Shown here: piece by piece, positions 10,669 through 23,059 of the stretch
Numbering within the stretch: the first letter of the stretch is position 1
How the letters are laid out: each line of letters opens with the position of its first letter
From: Girardinichthys multiradiatus
Lineage: Eukaryota > Chordata > Actinopteri > Cyprinodontiformes > Goodeidae
Direction: 5' to 3'
Length of the DNA: 64,000 nucleotides
Assembly (NCBI RefSeq): GCF_021462225.1
Contig: NC_061794.1
Location: 40,734,914-40,798,913 of the forward strand
Notes under the pieces: generated by a model
What the model was told of the DNA's origin: nothing
The model's database searches: none
What the model saw: only the letters and a program-made list of their open reading frames with translations
Position numbers and translations under genes: made by a program

Positions 10669-13600
10669 CAAGTCCACAAATCAATCCTCCAACAACATTT
10701 CCATTGCCTGTAAAAAAAATTAAGTAAAAAAACAAAATGATGAGATTGGATACTGAGATTATTTTCAATGTGGTTTTCTCATTGCAAGAAGCAATAGAAA
10801 ATAGAAAAACCTTTTGTTACAGTTGCATATTAACAAGCACTACCTTAAAACAATGTACGAAATAAACATTGAAGATTAGCTTTTTTCCATTTCTGTGACT
10901 GCAAGTCTATATGCCGATTCAACACTGTACACTAGATCTCTATACATTGCTTGAAGGGCTTTCCTAAAGTATGGGATGGCCATCATAAAGTTTGATTTTT
11001 CACATTTCTGATAAAATGTATCTTTTTGAAGATAAATGCCATTATAGGAAAAAAATATATGCTATCTTTAAAAAACGTAAGATTTAAAATTGTGATTTTA
11101 TATTAGTTTCCAAAGTCATTTTACTTAAAGCTAAAAATAGATTACAGAATTTTCAGTTACCCAATCACCGGTGATCATTTTCATTAATAACTTACTGGTG
11201 CATTCTGGGATTCTAGGAAACCACTGGCTATTCATGTTGCAAGTCAGGGTAGACTGTCCAATCATTTTGAATCCAGGTTTGCATTCGTATATTACAGTAG
11301 CCTTGTACCCATGTGGAGGTCGAGAGCCGTCAATGTATGCCGCATTTGGAATCTTTGGATCTTTACATTGAACCACTGAAATCAAAAACGGAAAATGTTA
11401 TACAACATACACTACCATGCAAAGGTTTTGGCAGAAATTAAGAAAAGCTCCAAAGAAGTTAGTTCTAGTGAGGACACGGGCAGCAGCGTTCTGGATCAAC
11501 TGCAGCTGTCTGATCGACTTTTTAGGCAGACCTGTGAAGACATCGTTGCAGTAATCAATTCTACTAAAGATGAACGCATGAATTAGTTTTTCAAGGTCCC
11601 ACTGAGATATTAGTCCTTTAATCCTGGAGATGTTCTTTAGGTGATAGAAGGCCGACCTTGTTACTGTCTTTATGTACCTCTGAAGGTTCAGGTCCAAGTC
11701 CATCACTACACCCAGGTTTCAAGCCTGACTGGTGGTTTCTAGTTGTATTAACTGAAGCTGTGTGATAACTTTTAAATGCTCTTTCTTTGGTCCAAAGATT
11801 ATTACTTCAGTTTTGTTTTGATTCAGCTGAAGAAAATGTTGGTCCATCCATGCATTTATTTCTTCTAAGCCTTTACCAAGCGCTTGAATGGGTTCATAGT
11901 CACCTGGTGACATCGTAACGTATAGCTGTGTGTCGTCTGCATAGTTATGATAACTTACATTGTTGTTTATTCAAATCTGAGTTAGGGGGAGCATGTAGAT
12001 ATTGAATAGGAGGGGCCCTAAGATGGACCCTTGGGGAACGCCACATGTGATTTTTGTGGTCTCTGATGTAAAGTTACCTACTGACTCAAAAAATCCCTGT
12101 CCTTCAAGTAAGTTTTAAACCAATTGAGTGCTGTACCAGAAAGGCCGACCCAGTTTTCCAGGTGCTCTAATAAAATGGAGTGATCAACAGTGTCGAATGC
12201 TGCACTAAGGTCCAATAATACCAGCACTGTGGTTCTTCCAAAGTCTGCTTTTATACGGATGTTGAGTCAATACAAAATGTTTTCAAATTTAATAAAAAAA
12301 AGTTTAATTTCATTTAAGGGTTTCTGGGCACTTGCAGCCTTTTGAGATAAGGGTACACCATCTCATGGAACTGAGACTGACTGGACCACTCCAAAAGCTT
12401 TCATTTAGGGGGGTTTTGAGCCAACATGAGACTTGAGTCATGCATAAATCACAAAAACAAAGACTTGACTTTAGACTTGTACTCTAAAGACTTAACCTGG
12501 ACTTGTGGTTCAAGTCTCGAGTCTTATTGTCAATCTCTATCTCATGTAATCAGGAGTGAAAGCAGGTCAATAGGTTAGCTACAGCTCGCAGCAGCTCTGA
12601 CGACTGAGGTGTGGTTGCACATATTTTGCTGTAAAAGGGGTGTGCTTTATTTTTAGCCAATGGTATTTGTGGACTATTAATGCCTCAAAACATTTATTAT
12701 GTTAGCTTAAATGAACACAGTATTAATTGACTTTGGGTTAGAACAAAATGGACTAAACATACATCCTCAATTAGCTTGTTAAACTAATGAGTCACGTTAC
12801 ATGGACACTTCCGTCAGAAAGCAATAAAGTAAAACAATGTCCTGTCCTGTTTATTCAGTAGTTCAACATTCCCTCTCTATGTAATATATTCTACAGCATG
12901 ACAATGGCCCCAAACATACACCCAATGCTATTAAAAACCATCTTCAGCACAGAGAAAATGGCATGGCTTCAAAGGGTCCTGATCTCAACAACTGAGCTGG
13001 TTTGGCATTACATGAAAACAAAAGAAAGATTTCAGGAAGCCTGCATTCACAGAAAATATGTGGTTAACTCTTTAAGATCCTTTCAACAATCTAACAGCTC
13101 AGTTCTTTCAAATACTGTGCACAACTGAACCCAGAAACAGTGATGTTGTTTCAAAAGCAAAAAGATGGTCACACCAAACATCATTTCAACTGACATATAC
13201 AGTTGAAACCAAATATTTGGATACATGCTATAAAAACTGGAAGTTTTAACCTCACGTTCTCACATATAATTAAGCTAAACATCCCCTGGTTTAGGTCGGT
13301 TAGGCTTTCAAACAAAAAGGAATGAAAAAGCCAAGACATTGATGTCATGGCTTTATATGGAGCCATTCCTGGGGATGCGTTTTAACGCGACACCTCAAAC
13401 ACACTGCTTCCTGGTGAGACATCTTGGAAAAAAAGATTCAAAAATTGAAAGAAATTATGAACAATTGCATAAAGAGAAAACTAGCCCTCCGTAAGTCTGG
13501 CTCATCACTGGGTACAACTTCCAGATGCCTGAAGCTGTCACTCATCAGTTCAATCAATCATATGGAGTAAAAATGCACCAGAAATGTACAGCCATCATAA

Positions 13601-16600
13601 CATTTAGGAAGGAGATTGGTTTTGTGTCCCAGAGATGAATTTGTTTTGGGATCAAAATGTGTGCATCAACCCCAGAACAAAAGTTGAAGACGTTGTGAAG
13701 ATGCTGGCTTCAGAGAGCAAGAAGCCGGTACTCTAAAGGCAACATAAAGAGCAGGATTACAGTTTGCAAATGCACCCAGGGACCAACACCTTAATTTTTG
13801 AAGACATGACCTATGTTTGACCATAATGACCATGATTACATATGAAGAAAAAGAAGAAAGTTTGCATGCCTGAGAACACCATCCCAACTGTGAAGTATTG
13901 GGGTGGCAGTATCACATGTGAGTTTTGCTGCTGGAGGGACTTGTGCTACAATCTTTGTACGAGAATCTGTATGAAGGATGTTTTAGGAGATACCCTGAGG
14001 AAGATTGGAGTGTGCGTGTGGAGGTCGATGGGACGAGGAGATCCTCGAGATGGAGGGGGGCTTCACCATGGATGCACTGGTGGGTAAGGAGAGAGACCTT
14101 ATAGGCCAGCGGAGTGATTTAATGATGGGGGTAACATGGTTGTATTTGTGCACATTTAGCAGGATCCTAGCAGCCCTGTTCTAAATGTACTGCATCTTCA
14201 GAAGACTCTTCTCCAGGATCCGTGTGAGGAGCGCATTGCAGTAGTCCAGCCCCGAGGAGACACAGGCATGGACACGCTTTTCTGCATCTGCAGAAGTGAG
14301 TGTGGGACGAAGTTTAGCAATGTTCCTGAGATGGAAGGAGGTAGTCTTGCAGAGATGTTTGATGTGAGCTTCAAAGGTCAGAGGAGAGTCGATTTCAACA
14401 CTCAGGTTGGTGACTGATAGTGAAAGTGGAATATCTTGGCCTGAGAAGGTGATGGTGGTAATGTCAGATGGCCAAACCTGATGTTAAGTGCCAACGAAGA
14501 TGGATTCAGTGTTTGATTTTGGCTACACCAGTTAGGAGAAATGAGCCAAACATTTCAGCAAAGTCATAGTTTACAACAAAAAAAATTGAATTACCAAATA
14601 CTAATGAAATGTCTATAAACATATGAATTTGAACAAAGTAAAAAACCTCTATAAAATCTCCCCCCCTGTCATTATTCTAGCATTTAACAAATATAGATAA
14701 TCTTGGTAATTCCAACTGTCCTAAAACAAGAATGGTTTAGTCAGATTTAATGTCATACTGTTAAAAAAAAAGGTTCTGTGTTGTTTTATACAACGTATAC
14801 AGAGTTTTAACTGCATTGCTATTCATTTCAATTATGATGAAAGTTAAGATTACAAGACTAAAGTACTTACAGATGCATGATGGAGGAGAAGGCGTGAACT
14901 CCTCATTTTCCTCACAGATTAACTGTTTTGATCCATTGAGTGTATACCCTTTGTCACAAGAGTACTCCACAACATCTCTATAACTGTATGGCTCCTCCTG
15001 CACTGGACTAAAAGAACCGTTTTCAATACTACCTGGCTGGGCACATCTAGAAACTAGAAAAGAAATCTTCTATTAGACTAGAAACAAACACATTTTTAAT
15101 AAGATCAGTAGGCACCAATGTCTCCAACCTTCACAACGAGGCACCCTGTGCAGCCATTGTTGTGCTCCACATGTGATTTCACTTTTACCAACTAATCTGT
15201 AACTAATTGAAAAAAAGAAATAGAACATAAGCATTACATTCAACTCTGCACACAGATCAATAAGGAACACAAATGGTTTTAAATTATCACTTTTCTACTA
15301 ACCCTTTGTTACAAGTGATCAATGCTTTATCCCCATACTGCGTCCCGCTAGGGTAGTCAATTTGTCCATTCAACACTTCGTCAAGAGGTCCACAGTTATT
15401 CCCTGAAATAGGAAGACACAAGTGGTACACTTGTCTTTTATAAACAGCTGCACAATGTATGAATACCTCATATTAGTCGTTAAATAATCTGATAGTTAAA
15501 AAATGAATCACTTAATGCAGGTTAACTGGTCTAAATTGTGGCTGTCATTTGATTAAAGCAGTATTTATGCCAAAAAAGGCCTTTCTTGTTTTCAAAAACA
15601 CAGTGAAGGTTTCACTCTCCTAAAATGGGTTTGAAACAATCTCTATTAAGACACAGTTTCTGCACAAAATTCTACACTTGTCCAGACTCAAATTTCGAGA
15701 TTTTTTACATTTTTTATAAAATTCTGGACATTTGAATTTAAAGTATTAAACTTCATACCTGCTTGAATAGTAATCAAGTCTTATCTATAGATTTTCTTGT
15801 AGACATTCAGCATCATTGGAGCTTCAGTGCTTGGTTTAAGAACCACACATCCAGTTGAAAATAAAACTGAAATTGTCTAGAATATTTGTAAATGAATGTG
15901 CAGTCAGTAAATAAAAAACCAAAATACAGATAGGTAAAATGTTAAAATCTTAATGTGATGTGGCTGCCAATGTATTATCAATAATGTACAACCACTGCAT
16001 CTATTAGGCATTATTAGACTGTTGTCATCTGAAAAGGAGAAGAAAACCCTCTAGAAACTCTATCAAGCATATATTACATGCTCATTTTTTTCTATTTTTA
16101 AACATATCCAAACCTAGAAAATGATCAAAACATTTTCCGGACTTTACAAATTCGTATGAACTTGGTGTAGAATACTCCACTTCAGATTTAACCAATGTAG
16201 ATAGTTTAGATTGTGAATTAAAAATGATCTCCTTAAAAACTGTGAAACACCAAATAGGAATTTTGAATCAGATACCAACTTTAGCATCATACAGAAGCAG
16301 TGTAAGCTTATATTTCTTTACAGTGCTTATACTGAGGGCATTTAAGCTCTTGTGATGCCCCCAGACACATTGGGGCCCTGGGCAATGAGTCCTTTTGCAC
16401 CTATTAAAAACTCCTTCAGATAGTTAATTAAAAACCTTCTTAAGTAGTTAAGTGAGGATATTCACTCTTGCAAGTCAGCTTAACAGGACTCCAAATGCCT
16501 GAAGTACACTTGATGATTCCAGAACCTCCTACAGATGTGTAGCCAAAACCACAGATAAAAGCCACAGTGGACCCATCCTCAAATGTGTCTTTCGTAATGT

Positions 16601-18929
16601 ACTCGTCCTTCAGATGCATGCTTGGCCGTCCGGGAGGTTTGGAACACCGCTGGGCTACAAAAAAATAAACAAAACAATGGATAGCCCCTTTTCCATTGCT
16701 GTTGAAAACCCCAGGCTTTTAAAAGCCTAGGGGACTTTTTGATTAGGGATGGGTACCAAATTCGGTACTTCTAGAGGTACCGACCAAATTCTGTCGGTAC
16801 TACCGAAAACCTATTCACGTAAAAACAAACGGTACAATTTTTCAGTACTTAAACGCATCAATGTGACACTGAGGGAGTGGAAGAATGGGACGATTTTCCA
16901 TACCAAACAGGAACACAGCATTGCACACACAAGAGCGTAATGATGTCAGTAGCCGCTACTACAGTCAACAAGGCATGGCTGACAGAAAGCTCTTGAAAGT
17001 ATGGCTCCACTTTGCGTTGCAGACTATGCTCGCTGCGATATTTGTGACGCGAAGTGCCAGCAGCAGGAATACTTCTAATCTAAGGAAGCACCTGGTTAAG
17101 CACAAGATTTTTCTCAAGGCTGAAGAGTGAACAAATTTTGCCCAGCCTCAGATCTACTGCAACAACTCGTGCATTCAGCACCGTTAGCACGCCTGCATTC
17201 GTTAGCAGCCAGCAACATGGGAGAAGAAATGTTTGAAACAACTGAGATGTTACAATATAAACAGCTGGATGTTGTTTTGATATATTCATTGAAGTCTATA
17301 TATTGAGAAATAAATATGTTAAATTGCAAAATTTTGAGATAATTAAATGAATTAACATTTATTACCACATAAACACAAAACACTTCCAAAACCTGGTACC
17401 GTTGAGTGCCGATACCCTCGTATCAAATGCGAAAGGTACCCATCCCTAGTTTCAATACAAATTTACCTGGGTAATTTCATTTACCCAGGTAAACAGTCCT
17501 GGTCTGGAGTGGGTCTTTCCACAATTCCCAGGGATTGTTGAAGGGGTTGTGCTCAGTGAGGCTTTGCCCCACTAGTTGCAATAATGGCAGCAGTAAATCT
17601 ATAAGTTTATCGTTTTTATACCATTAGTCTGTCACAAAAAGTAGTTTTAGGATATTTTAAGTGAGGACGTAGACCTCCAAACTTCATCTGTTCAGTCAGT
17701 TAATCAAGAATGAGCCTGCTTTGAAATGTTTTATCTGAGTTTTTGGAGCAGCGGAGCTCCGCTTGAAGGCTGGTCTGGCTGCTAAGCCAGGAACTCTGGG
17801 ATTTCCTGCTATCCGTTACCTGTTTGTGACAGCAGAAAGTACATTTAAAGCATTTAGTAGCTATGTGATGAATAACTGCAAGTACCAGAGTAGATCATGT
17901 AATATTTTTTTGCTGGAAATTTTTGACAACTTAATGTCAGCATTAATTATAAACTGTTTTTCCACAGTTCTGTAGGAAAAAATATTTTTACTTAGTGGTA
18001 ACAATCAAAAAGAGCACTTTCAATTTTCCTTGTAGATAAAAAAAAATCCACATTTCCCTAGTCCCTAAATTAGATTAGAGTTAGATTCCCTAAATCTAAC
18101 TTAGTGGACTGTGAATTCCATTATTTTTCATTTTAATGCAAACAGCTCCGCAAAACAAAAGTTCCAGGTTTGGATGCAGTTTCCTAAAATCTTTGTGATC
18201 CTTGTGTCCTGCCATCCTCTACTCCACTGTCTCCTACTTTATATAAGTATTTTATTTTGATTAGACAGTAAATGCATCAGATCCCTGTACTGACTGTTTT
18301 TATTATTCTCATAAATACAATTTTTTTACTTAAGACAGTTTTCCATTTGTGCTGTAGATATCTAACATGGATTTGCTGGATTATCAGTCAGTCAAAAAAT
18401 AAGAAAAATAAGTGTATTAATTAGTGGTTAATAGTTATTGCAGTTGTAAAGCAGCATCTCTGGACAGATGCAGGTTGGTAGAAAATAAATGTAACATAAT
18501 GACATAAACTTTTCCTACTTATGGATCCAGTGCAAATTAAGTAATAATGGGAGGATGTATTCAATCGAATAACTCACTATCATTTATCAGTTGAAACAAA
18601 AACTAATTTAATAGTCAAAAATATTTTAAAGGCATAAAGGAGAAATGCAATCTGCTGGACTGAAGGTGCAGTTCTCTTCACCACTTCCTCATAGGCTGAC
18701 TTATGGTCTGGGGCCTGGACCATTGGTACAAGAACCCTGGGATTCCTTTTACCCAGGTAAAATAAATCCTGGGGCTTTAAATCCTGGGGCTTTCAGTGGA
18801 AAAGGGGCTGATGATTGAAACCAAAGTACAAGAACAAGGTTTCTTATGCTCTGTATGTAAACATAACTCACCTTGAGCAGTGATAGCAAAGCCGAAGCTG
18901 CTAAGAAGAAAGAGGCCCCAGACACTCAT
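10669..18929 (-). CDS. SCR-domain complement-regulator-like membrane protein, gene B (C terminus not found)
   Basis: Coding exons on the minus strand: 18929-18872 (start, signal peptide [19 protein letters not shown]), 16654-16466 (SCR1), 15402-15303 and 15202-15129 (SCR2, split by a phase-2 intron), 15053-14871 (SCR3), 11375-11196 (SCR4) and 10707-10669 (start of a hydrophobic segment, [12 protein letters not shown]). All have GT-AG borders and the other introns are phase 1. Each SCR has the four-Cys frame, Gly-Tyr/Phe pairs and the Trp before the last Cys. SCR proteins of this kind bind C3b/C4b and restrain complement at the cell surface; that role here is inferred from the family. Compared with gene A, no Thr/Pro stalk exon is seen, and exons for the rest of the membrane helix and tail are not found before a possible stop exon at 6230. 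It may be truncated, alternatively ended or a pseudogene. The 5' UTR part of exon 2 runs to 18971. Confidence 0.8.
11462..12256 (-). mobile_element. L2-like LINE fragment in gene B intron
   Basis: The minus strand reads, with frameshifts, an L2-type reverse transcriptase: [16 protein letters not shown] near 12240, then [16 protein letters not shown] and [13 protein letters not shown] segments at 11706-11540, then [11 protein letters not shown] at about 11490. It is truncated at both ends and broken by stops. It lies in the 3.5-kb intron between SCR3 and SCR4. Confidence 0.85.
12270..13190. other. Intronic sequence, nothing recognised
   Basis: No SCR exon, transposon end or RNA gene is visible on either strand. 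The short frame at 12898-13128 contains a transposase-like phrase ([14 protein letters not shown]) and may be a scrap of a Tc1 element. Confidence 0.35.
13197..13965 (+). pseudogene. Tc1-like element relic
   Basis: The segment starts with a Tc1-type terminal word (TACAGTTGAAACCAAATATT, about 13199). It contains transposase scraps in the plus direction: a segment resembling the DNA-binding domain near 13440-13560 and a [14 protein letters not shown] segment near 13877-13915, equivalent to the TVKHGGGS region of Tc1 transposases. Frames are broken and the right end is lost. Confidence 0.7.
13970..14480 (-). mobile_element. L2-like LINE fragment
   Basis: The minus strand between 14480 and 14110 reads the C-terminal part of an L2-type LINE protein: a [20 protein letters not shown] segment, [20 protein letters not shown] and [18 protein letters not shown], with one internal stop. 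It is a short truncated copy in the same intron as the Tc1 relic and the other L2 fragment. Confidence 0.8.
16683..18810. mobile_element. Non-autonomous DNA transposon filling the first coding intron of gene B
   Basis: The two ends are inverted copies: TAGCCCCTTTTCCATTG... at 16682-16700 with a CCCCAGG word at 16710, and the complement ...CAGTGGAAAAGGGGCTG at 18794-18810 preceded by CCTGGGGC words. Inner palindromic TTACCCAGGTAAA words occur at about 17492 and 18750. No transposase is visible apart from the nested element at 16744-17448. It takes up nearly all of the 2217-bp intron 16655-18871. The superfamily is not settled. Confidence 0.7.
16744..17448 (+). mobile_element. hAT-like element with BED-finger remnant, nested
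   Basis: Terminal inverted repeats TAGGGATGGGTACC at 16744 and GGTACCCATCCCTA ending at 17448. Inside, the plus strand at about 16990-17130 reads KVWLHFAL ... [16 protein letters not shown], the pattern of a BED zinc finger as in hAT/ZBED proteins, broken by a frame change. The rest of the transposase is absent. The flanking 8-mers agree only partly, so the target duplication is uncertain. Confidence 0.7.
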
Positions 18930-19289
18930 GTTCAGGATCCAGCAAAGTAATCCAATGACAGTGAGACCTTTCTGGGAAAGAAAAATGCAAATATAGAAAA
19001 AGAAAATTAATCGTTAACTGAGATGGTTAGACATAGCGATACATCAATGGGAAAAGGTTTGTCATTATGAAACATCTACTTAAAAGGAATGTAGCCCTTA
19101 GAGCCTTTACGTTTTGATCGAACTAAAAACCCGAAAAAGCTAACTGCAAGTGTGGTTAAAATGTCAAAAAACACAAGTATTCTTTATTAAAAATGTTTAT
19201 CAGTAGCTCATCTTCAGCAGAACCATGTCATAATGAAAAATATAAATTCAGAAACAAAAATGACTTGAAAGGTTTTTACCAAACTACTG

Positions 19290-19960
19290 TGGTACGGATG
19301 AACGTGTTCTCCTGGTTGGAGTTGGTGGTTGCTGCTAATAACCGCAGATGACCTGCCTAGCCGCCCCAAGGTCTTTAAATGTCATAAAAATGTTTCTTAC
19401 AGGAGTTAATCGGTGACGTTCGTGTTGTGAGCTGGACGGCGAGATAACGGTTATCGGAAACAGCTACACCATACGGTAATCAACATTTATCTGAAATATT
19501 AAGAGACCGAAAGTTTAGACATATAACTTCTGGGAAATACATTTAACTAGTCAACCTAAAAGTTTAAATTTGCAGTAACGTTTCCGTTAGATAATAGAAT
19601 TGCAGCTTACATTGCTTCCAATTTCTTATTTTCCTGTATAACGAAAAACCTCGTCCTATCTGCCAACAGCAGCCGGGAGGAGTGTGTCTACATACTACGG
19701 TGAGCCAGAGGTCTCAAGCCAAATGCAAAAGCCACAACTCAAATGCAGGAACCACAATATAAAACTGTTGTGGCTTTTATGGTTGGACTGGGCCAGAGGT
19801 CTCAGTCCAACCATTTTTTAATCCTATCTTGGTCTGTCTGGGTTGCCTGTTTTGCCAGCTTCACCTAATACCTTCACATCCTCTGGGTCCTATGTACATT
19901 CAGTCTGGTTAGGGAATAAACCTATTAAAGTGACAATGTTGCACCAATCAACCACTTTCT
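19290..19960 (-). promoter_or_regulatory. Presumed 5' UTR exon and promoter region of gene B
   Basis: Exon 2 of gene B has an acceptor at 18972-18973, so a non-coding first exon is expected upstream. A GTAAAA donor-like site lies at about 19285 on the minus strand. No TATA box or CpG island decides the start. This is a positional inference only. Confidence 0.25.
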
Positions 19961-20110
19961 AGATAAAGTATTTACCCTGTTAGATCTTAAAATTAGGAAA
20001 ACAATGTGCTGAATGTTTCTGAGTGAACAAATTCTTCTAACAGAATAGGTGGCTGCAGATCTGCAAGAGGGAAAGAAAAAGGGAGAACTGTAAGTTAATA
20101 TACAAACAAC
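19960..20110. repeat. Segment duplicated at 36240-36400
   Basis: An AGGAAAACAATG ... CTGAATG ... ACAGAATAGGTGGCTGC run followed by a GAAAGAAAAAG(G/C)GGAG run and an ACA(A)(C/G)CCACAACAT word occurs at both places. At 36.2-36.4 kb it lies in the last intron of gene A. It marks a remnant of another duplication unit upstream of gene B. Confidence 0.6.
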
Positions 20111-20449
20111 CACAACATAAAGAAATTTGGCATTCTGCCATGGAAGAAGGGGTAACGATAGATATCCAGCTCGTGAGACAAGATGCATGAGTGGAAAATT
20201 TACAAAGATTACATTTACAAAATCCCTTTGAGTTTACAGCCAATATCAAATTATTTTACTCTTTAACAGTAAGTGGCTAAAAATATTAAGGAGAGAAATA
20301 AAACCTGACATCTTTTTCATGTGCTGGTTTATTTTGTTTCTATCTGTAATTTATTCCTTAAACCTAGAAACAAGTTTCCTGATTCAATAATACAATACTC
20401 ACTCAGGCTCTTGATAAAACCATTTAACAAGTTGGTTCAGGTCAAGGCA

Positions 20450-20960
20450 TTTCAAATAAAAACTCCCAACAAAAAACAAGAAGAAAACACTTGACTGATT
20501 TATGCCCCTATTTAAGGCAATATGGAACTTTTAATAGAGCCTAATCTTTGCCTTTGGGTAGACCTTCAAGACTAATTGCTTGATGAACTGTTATAAAAAA
20601 CACAAATCTTTCACCTATTTAAGGCAACCTGTTTAATCTTGCCACAAAGATCAGACTTTTCTCTTCTGCAATGTTGACATATACGATCAAAGTGGAGTTT
20701 ATTAGTGTCCAGCTAAGAAGATTTGAAACAGGAAGTGATCATGAATATCCTATCAAAGCAATATGTTTTCCTGTCTAAAAAAAGAGACATTTCCTTAAAG
20801 CAAAAGAGGGAGATGAAGCTTAAAGTGCTTATGTTCCAGGCTATGTTCACTTTGGGGTCAACTTCCACTGAAAGGCAGGTTCATTCATTCATTTTTACAT
20901 TCAGTAAATTTGGACCATTTTGGAGCAGAGAAATGTAGATGAGAGAATAAAAAATACCAA
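20450..20960 (-). pseudogene. Third copy of the SCR-gene 3' terminal region
   Basis: The text is similar in order to 5580-6240. Shared words include AACAAAAAACAA, an AGACC/AAGACCTTC run, TTTAAGGCAACCTG or AAGACAACCTG, AAACAGGAAGTG and TTTGGACCA. The stop-codon exon equivalent would be near 20950 but is diverged. No SCR exon follows at higher coordinates before the Tc1 element, so this is best read as the remnant of a lost third gene. Confidence 0.5.
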
Positions 20961-21417
20961 GAACAAAAAAACAGTCTAACAAAGTAGCCACAACATTAAA
21001 ACGACTAACAAGAATAGCTTCTAGCAATCAAATTGGTACAAGTGAACAAGGAGGGCAACGTAGGAGGTGTGTGTGTGAAGGAAGGGGGGGATTCAAAAAG
21101 AAAGGTTATTTCTGTAGCATTTAAATGTCATCGTTTGTGTTTAAGTTTCTGTAAAACTAAAAGTATTTGTGCAAAACTCATTTGGGGGCGTTGTTTTTGA
21201 AACATTAAAGCCTTTAAGATTTAGGGGAAAAAAGCTTGGCGGTCTTTGACCTACTTTTAGAGACAGTGAAAAATGGGCCTTGGTCGGCCAGGTGGGCCCC
21301 AACAGGTTAATCACAAATAAATCTGGTAGTAACAGGTGCAATAGTAATTCCACTTGAAAATATTCTTTTATGTCTTACCTGTACACAGGTACCAAAAGTT
21401 TGCATTTAGTCCATATA

Positions 21418-23049
21418 CAGTGCCTTGCGAAAGTATTTGGCCCCCTTGAACTTTTCAACCTCTTGCCAGATTTCAGGCTTCAAACATAAAGATATAAAAT
21501 TCTAATTTTTTGTGAAGAATCAACAACAAGTGGAACACAATCGTGAAGTGGAATGACATTTATTTTGGATGGGTCAAACTTTTTTAACAAATACAAAACT
21601 GAAAAGTGGGGCGTGCAATATTATTCGGCCCCCTTGCGTTAATACTTTGTAGCGCCACCCTTTGCTGCAATTACAGCTGCAGGTCACTTGGGGTTTGTCT
21701 CTATCAGTTTTGCACATCAAGAGACTGAAATTCTTGCCCATTCTTCCTTGCAAAACAGCTGGAGCTCAGTGAGGTTGGATGGAGAGCGTTCGTGAACAGC
21801 AGTCTTCAGTTCTTTCTACAGATTCTTGATTGGATTCAGGTCTGGACTTTGACTTGGCCATTCCAACACCTGGATACGTTTATTTGTGAACCATTCCATT
21901 GTAGATTTGGCTTTATGTTTTGGATCATTGTCTTGTTGGAAGATAAATCTCCATCCCAGTCTCAGGTCTCTTGCAGACTCTAACAGGTTTTCTTCCAGAA
22001 TGGTCCTGTATTTGGCCCCATCCATCTTCCCATCAATTTTGACCATCTTCCCTGTCCCTGCTGACAAAAAGCAGGCCCAAACCATGATGCTGCCACCACC
22101 ATGTTTGACAGTGGGGATGGTGTGTTCAGAGTGATGAGGTGTGTTGCTTTTACACCAAACATATCGTTTTGCATTGTGGCCAAACAGTTCGATTTTGGTT
22201 TCATCTGACCAGAGCACCTTCTTCCACATGTTTGATGCGTCTCCCAGGTGGCTTGTGGCAAACTTTAAACAAGACTTTTTATGGATATCTTTGAGAAATG
22301 GCTTTCTTCTTGCCACTCTTCCATAAAGGCCAGATTTGTACAGTGTACAACTGATTGTTGTCGTATGGACAGACTCTCCCACCTCAGCTGTAGATCTCTG
22401 CAGTTCATCCAGAGTGATCATGGGCCTCTTGGCTGCATCTCTGATCAGTCTTCTCCTTGTTCAAGATGAAAGTTTAGAGGGATGGCCGGGTCTTGGTAGA
22501 TTTGCAGTGGTCTGATACTCCTTCCATTTCCATATGATTGCGTGCACAGTGCTCCTTGGGATGTTTAAAGCTCGGGAAATCTTTTTGTATCCAAATCCGG
22601 CTTTAAACTTCTCCACAACAGTATCTCGGACCTGCCTGGTCTGTTCCTTGGTCTTCATGATGCTCTCTGCGCTTTGAACAGAACCCTGAGACTATCACAG
22701 AGCAGGTGCATTTATACGGAGACTTGATTACACACAGGTGGATTCTATTTATCATCATCAGTCATTTGGGACAACATTGGATCATTCAGAGATCCTCACT
22801 GAACTTCTGGAGTGAGTTTGCTGCACTGAAAGTTAAGGGGCCGAATAATATTGCACGCCCCACTTTTCAGTTTTTTATTTGTTAAAAAAGTTTGACACAT
22901 CCAATAAATTTCATTCCACTTCACGATTGTGTCTCACTTGTTGTCGATTCTTCACAAAACATTAGAATTTTATATCTTTATGTTTGAAGCCTGAAATGTG
23001 GCAAAAGGTTAAAAAGTTCAAGGGGGTCGAATACTTTCGCAAGGCACTG
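21418..23049 (-). mobile_element. Tc1-like transposon, 1632 bp, full length
   Basis: Long inverted repeats of about 215 bp (21418-21637 and 22836-23049, starting CAGTGCCTTGCGAAAGTATT) are flanked by TA (21416-21417, 23050-23051). The minus-strand transposase is in pieces. The N-terminal helix-turn-helix (22658-22461) begins MKTKEQTRQVRDTVVEKF. The catalytic part (22421-21816) has WSDETKIELFG, TVKHGGGSIMVW and FQQDNDPKH. The last catalytic Glu is replaced by Lys (SPDLNPIKNL) and a stop follows two codons later. The arms are similar enough to suggest a fairly young copy, but this one cannot encode active transposase. Confidence 0.95.
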
Positions 23050-23059
23050 TAACTGCAGT

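Noticed and set aside
10640..10669. Possible last exon of gene B just after the 39-nt exon (acceptor TTTTACAG, short tail then stop)
   Set aside because: The intron between them would be only about 20 bp, too short to be spliced.
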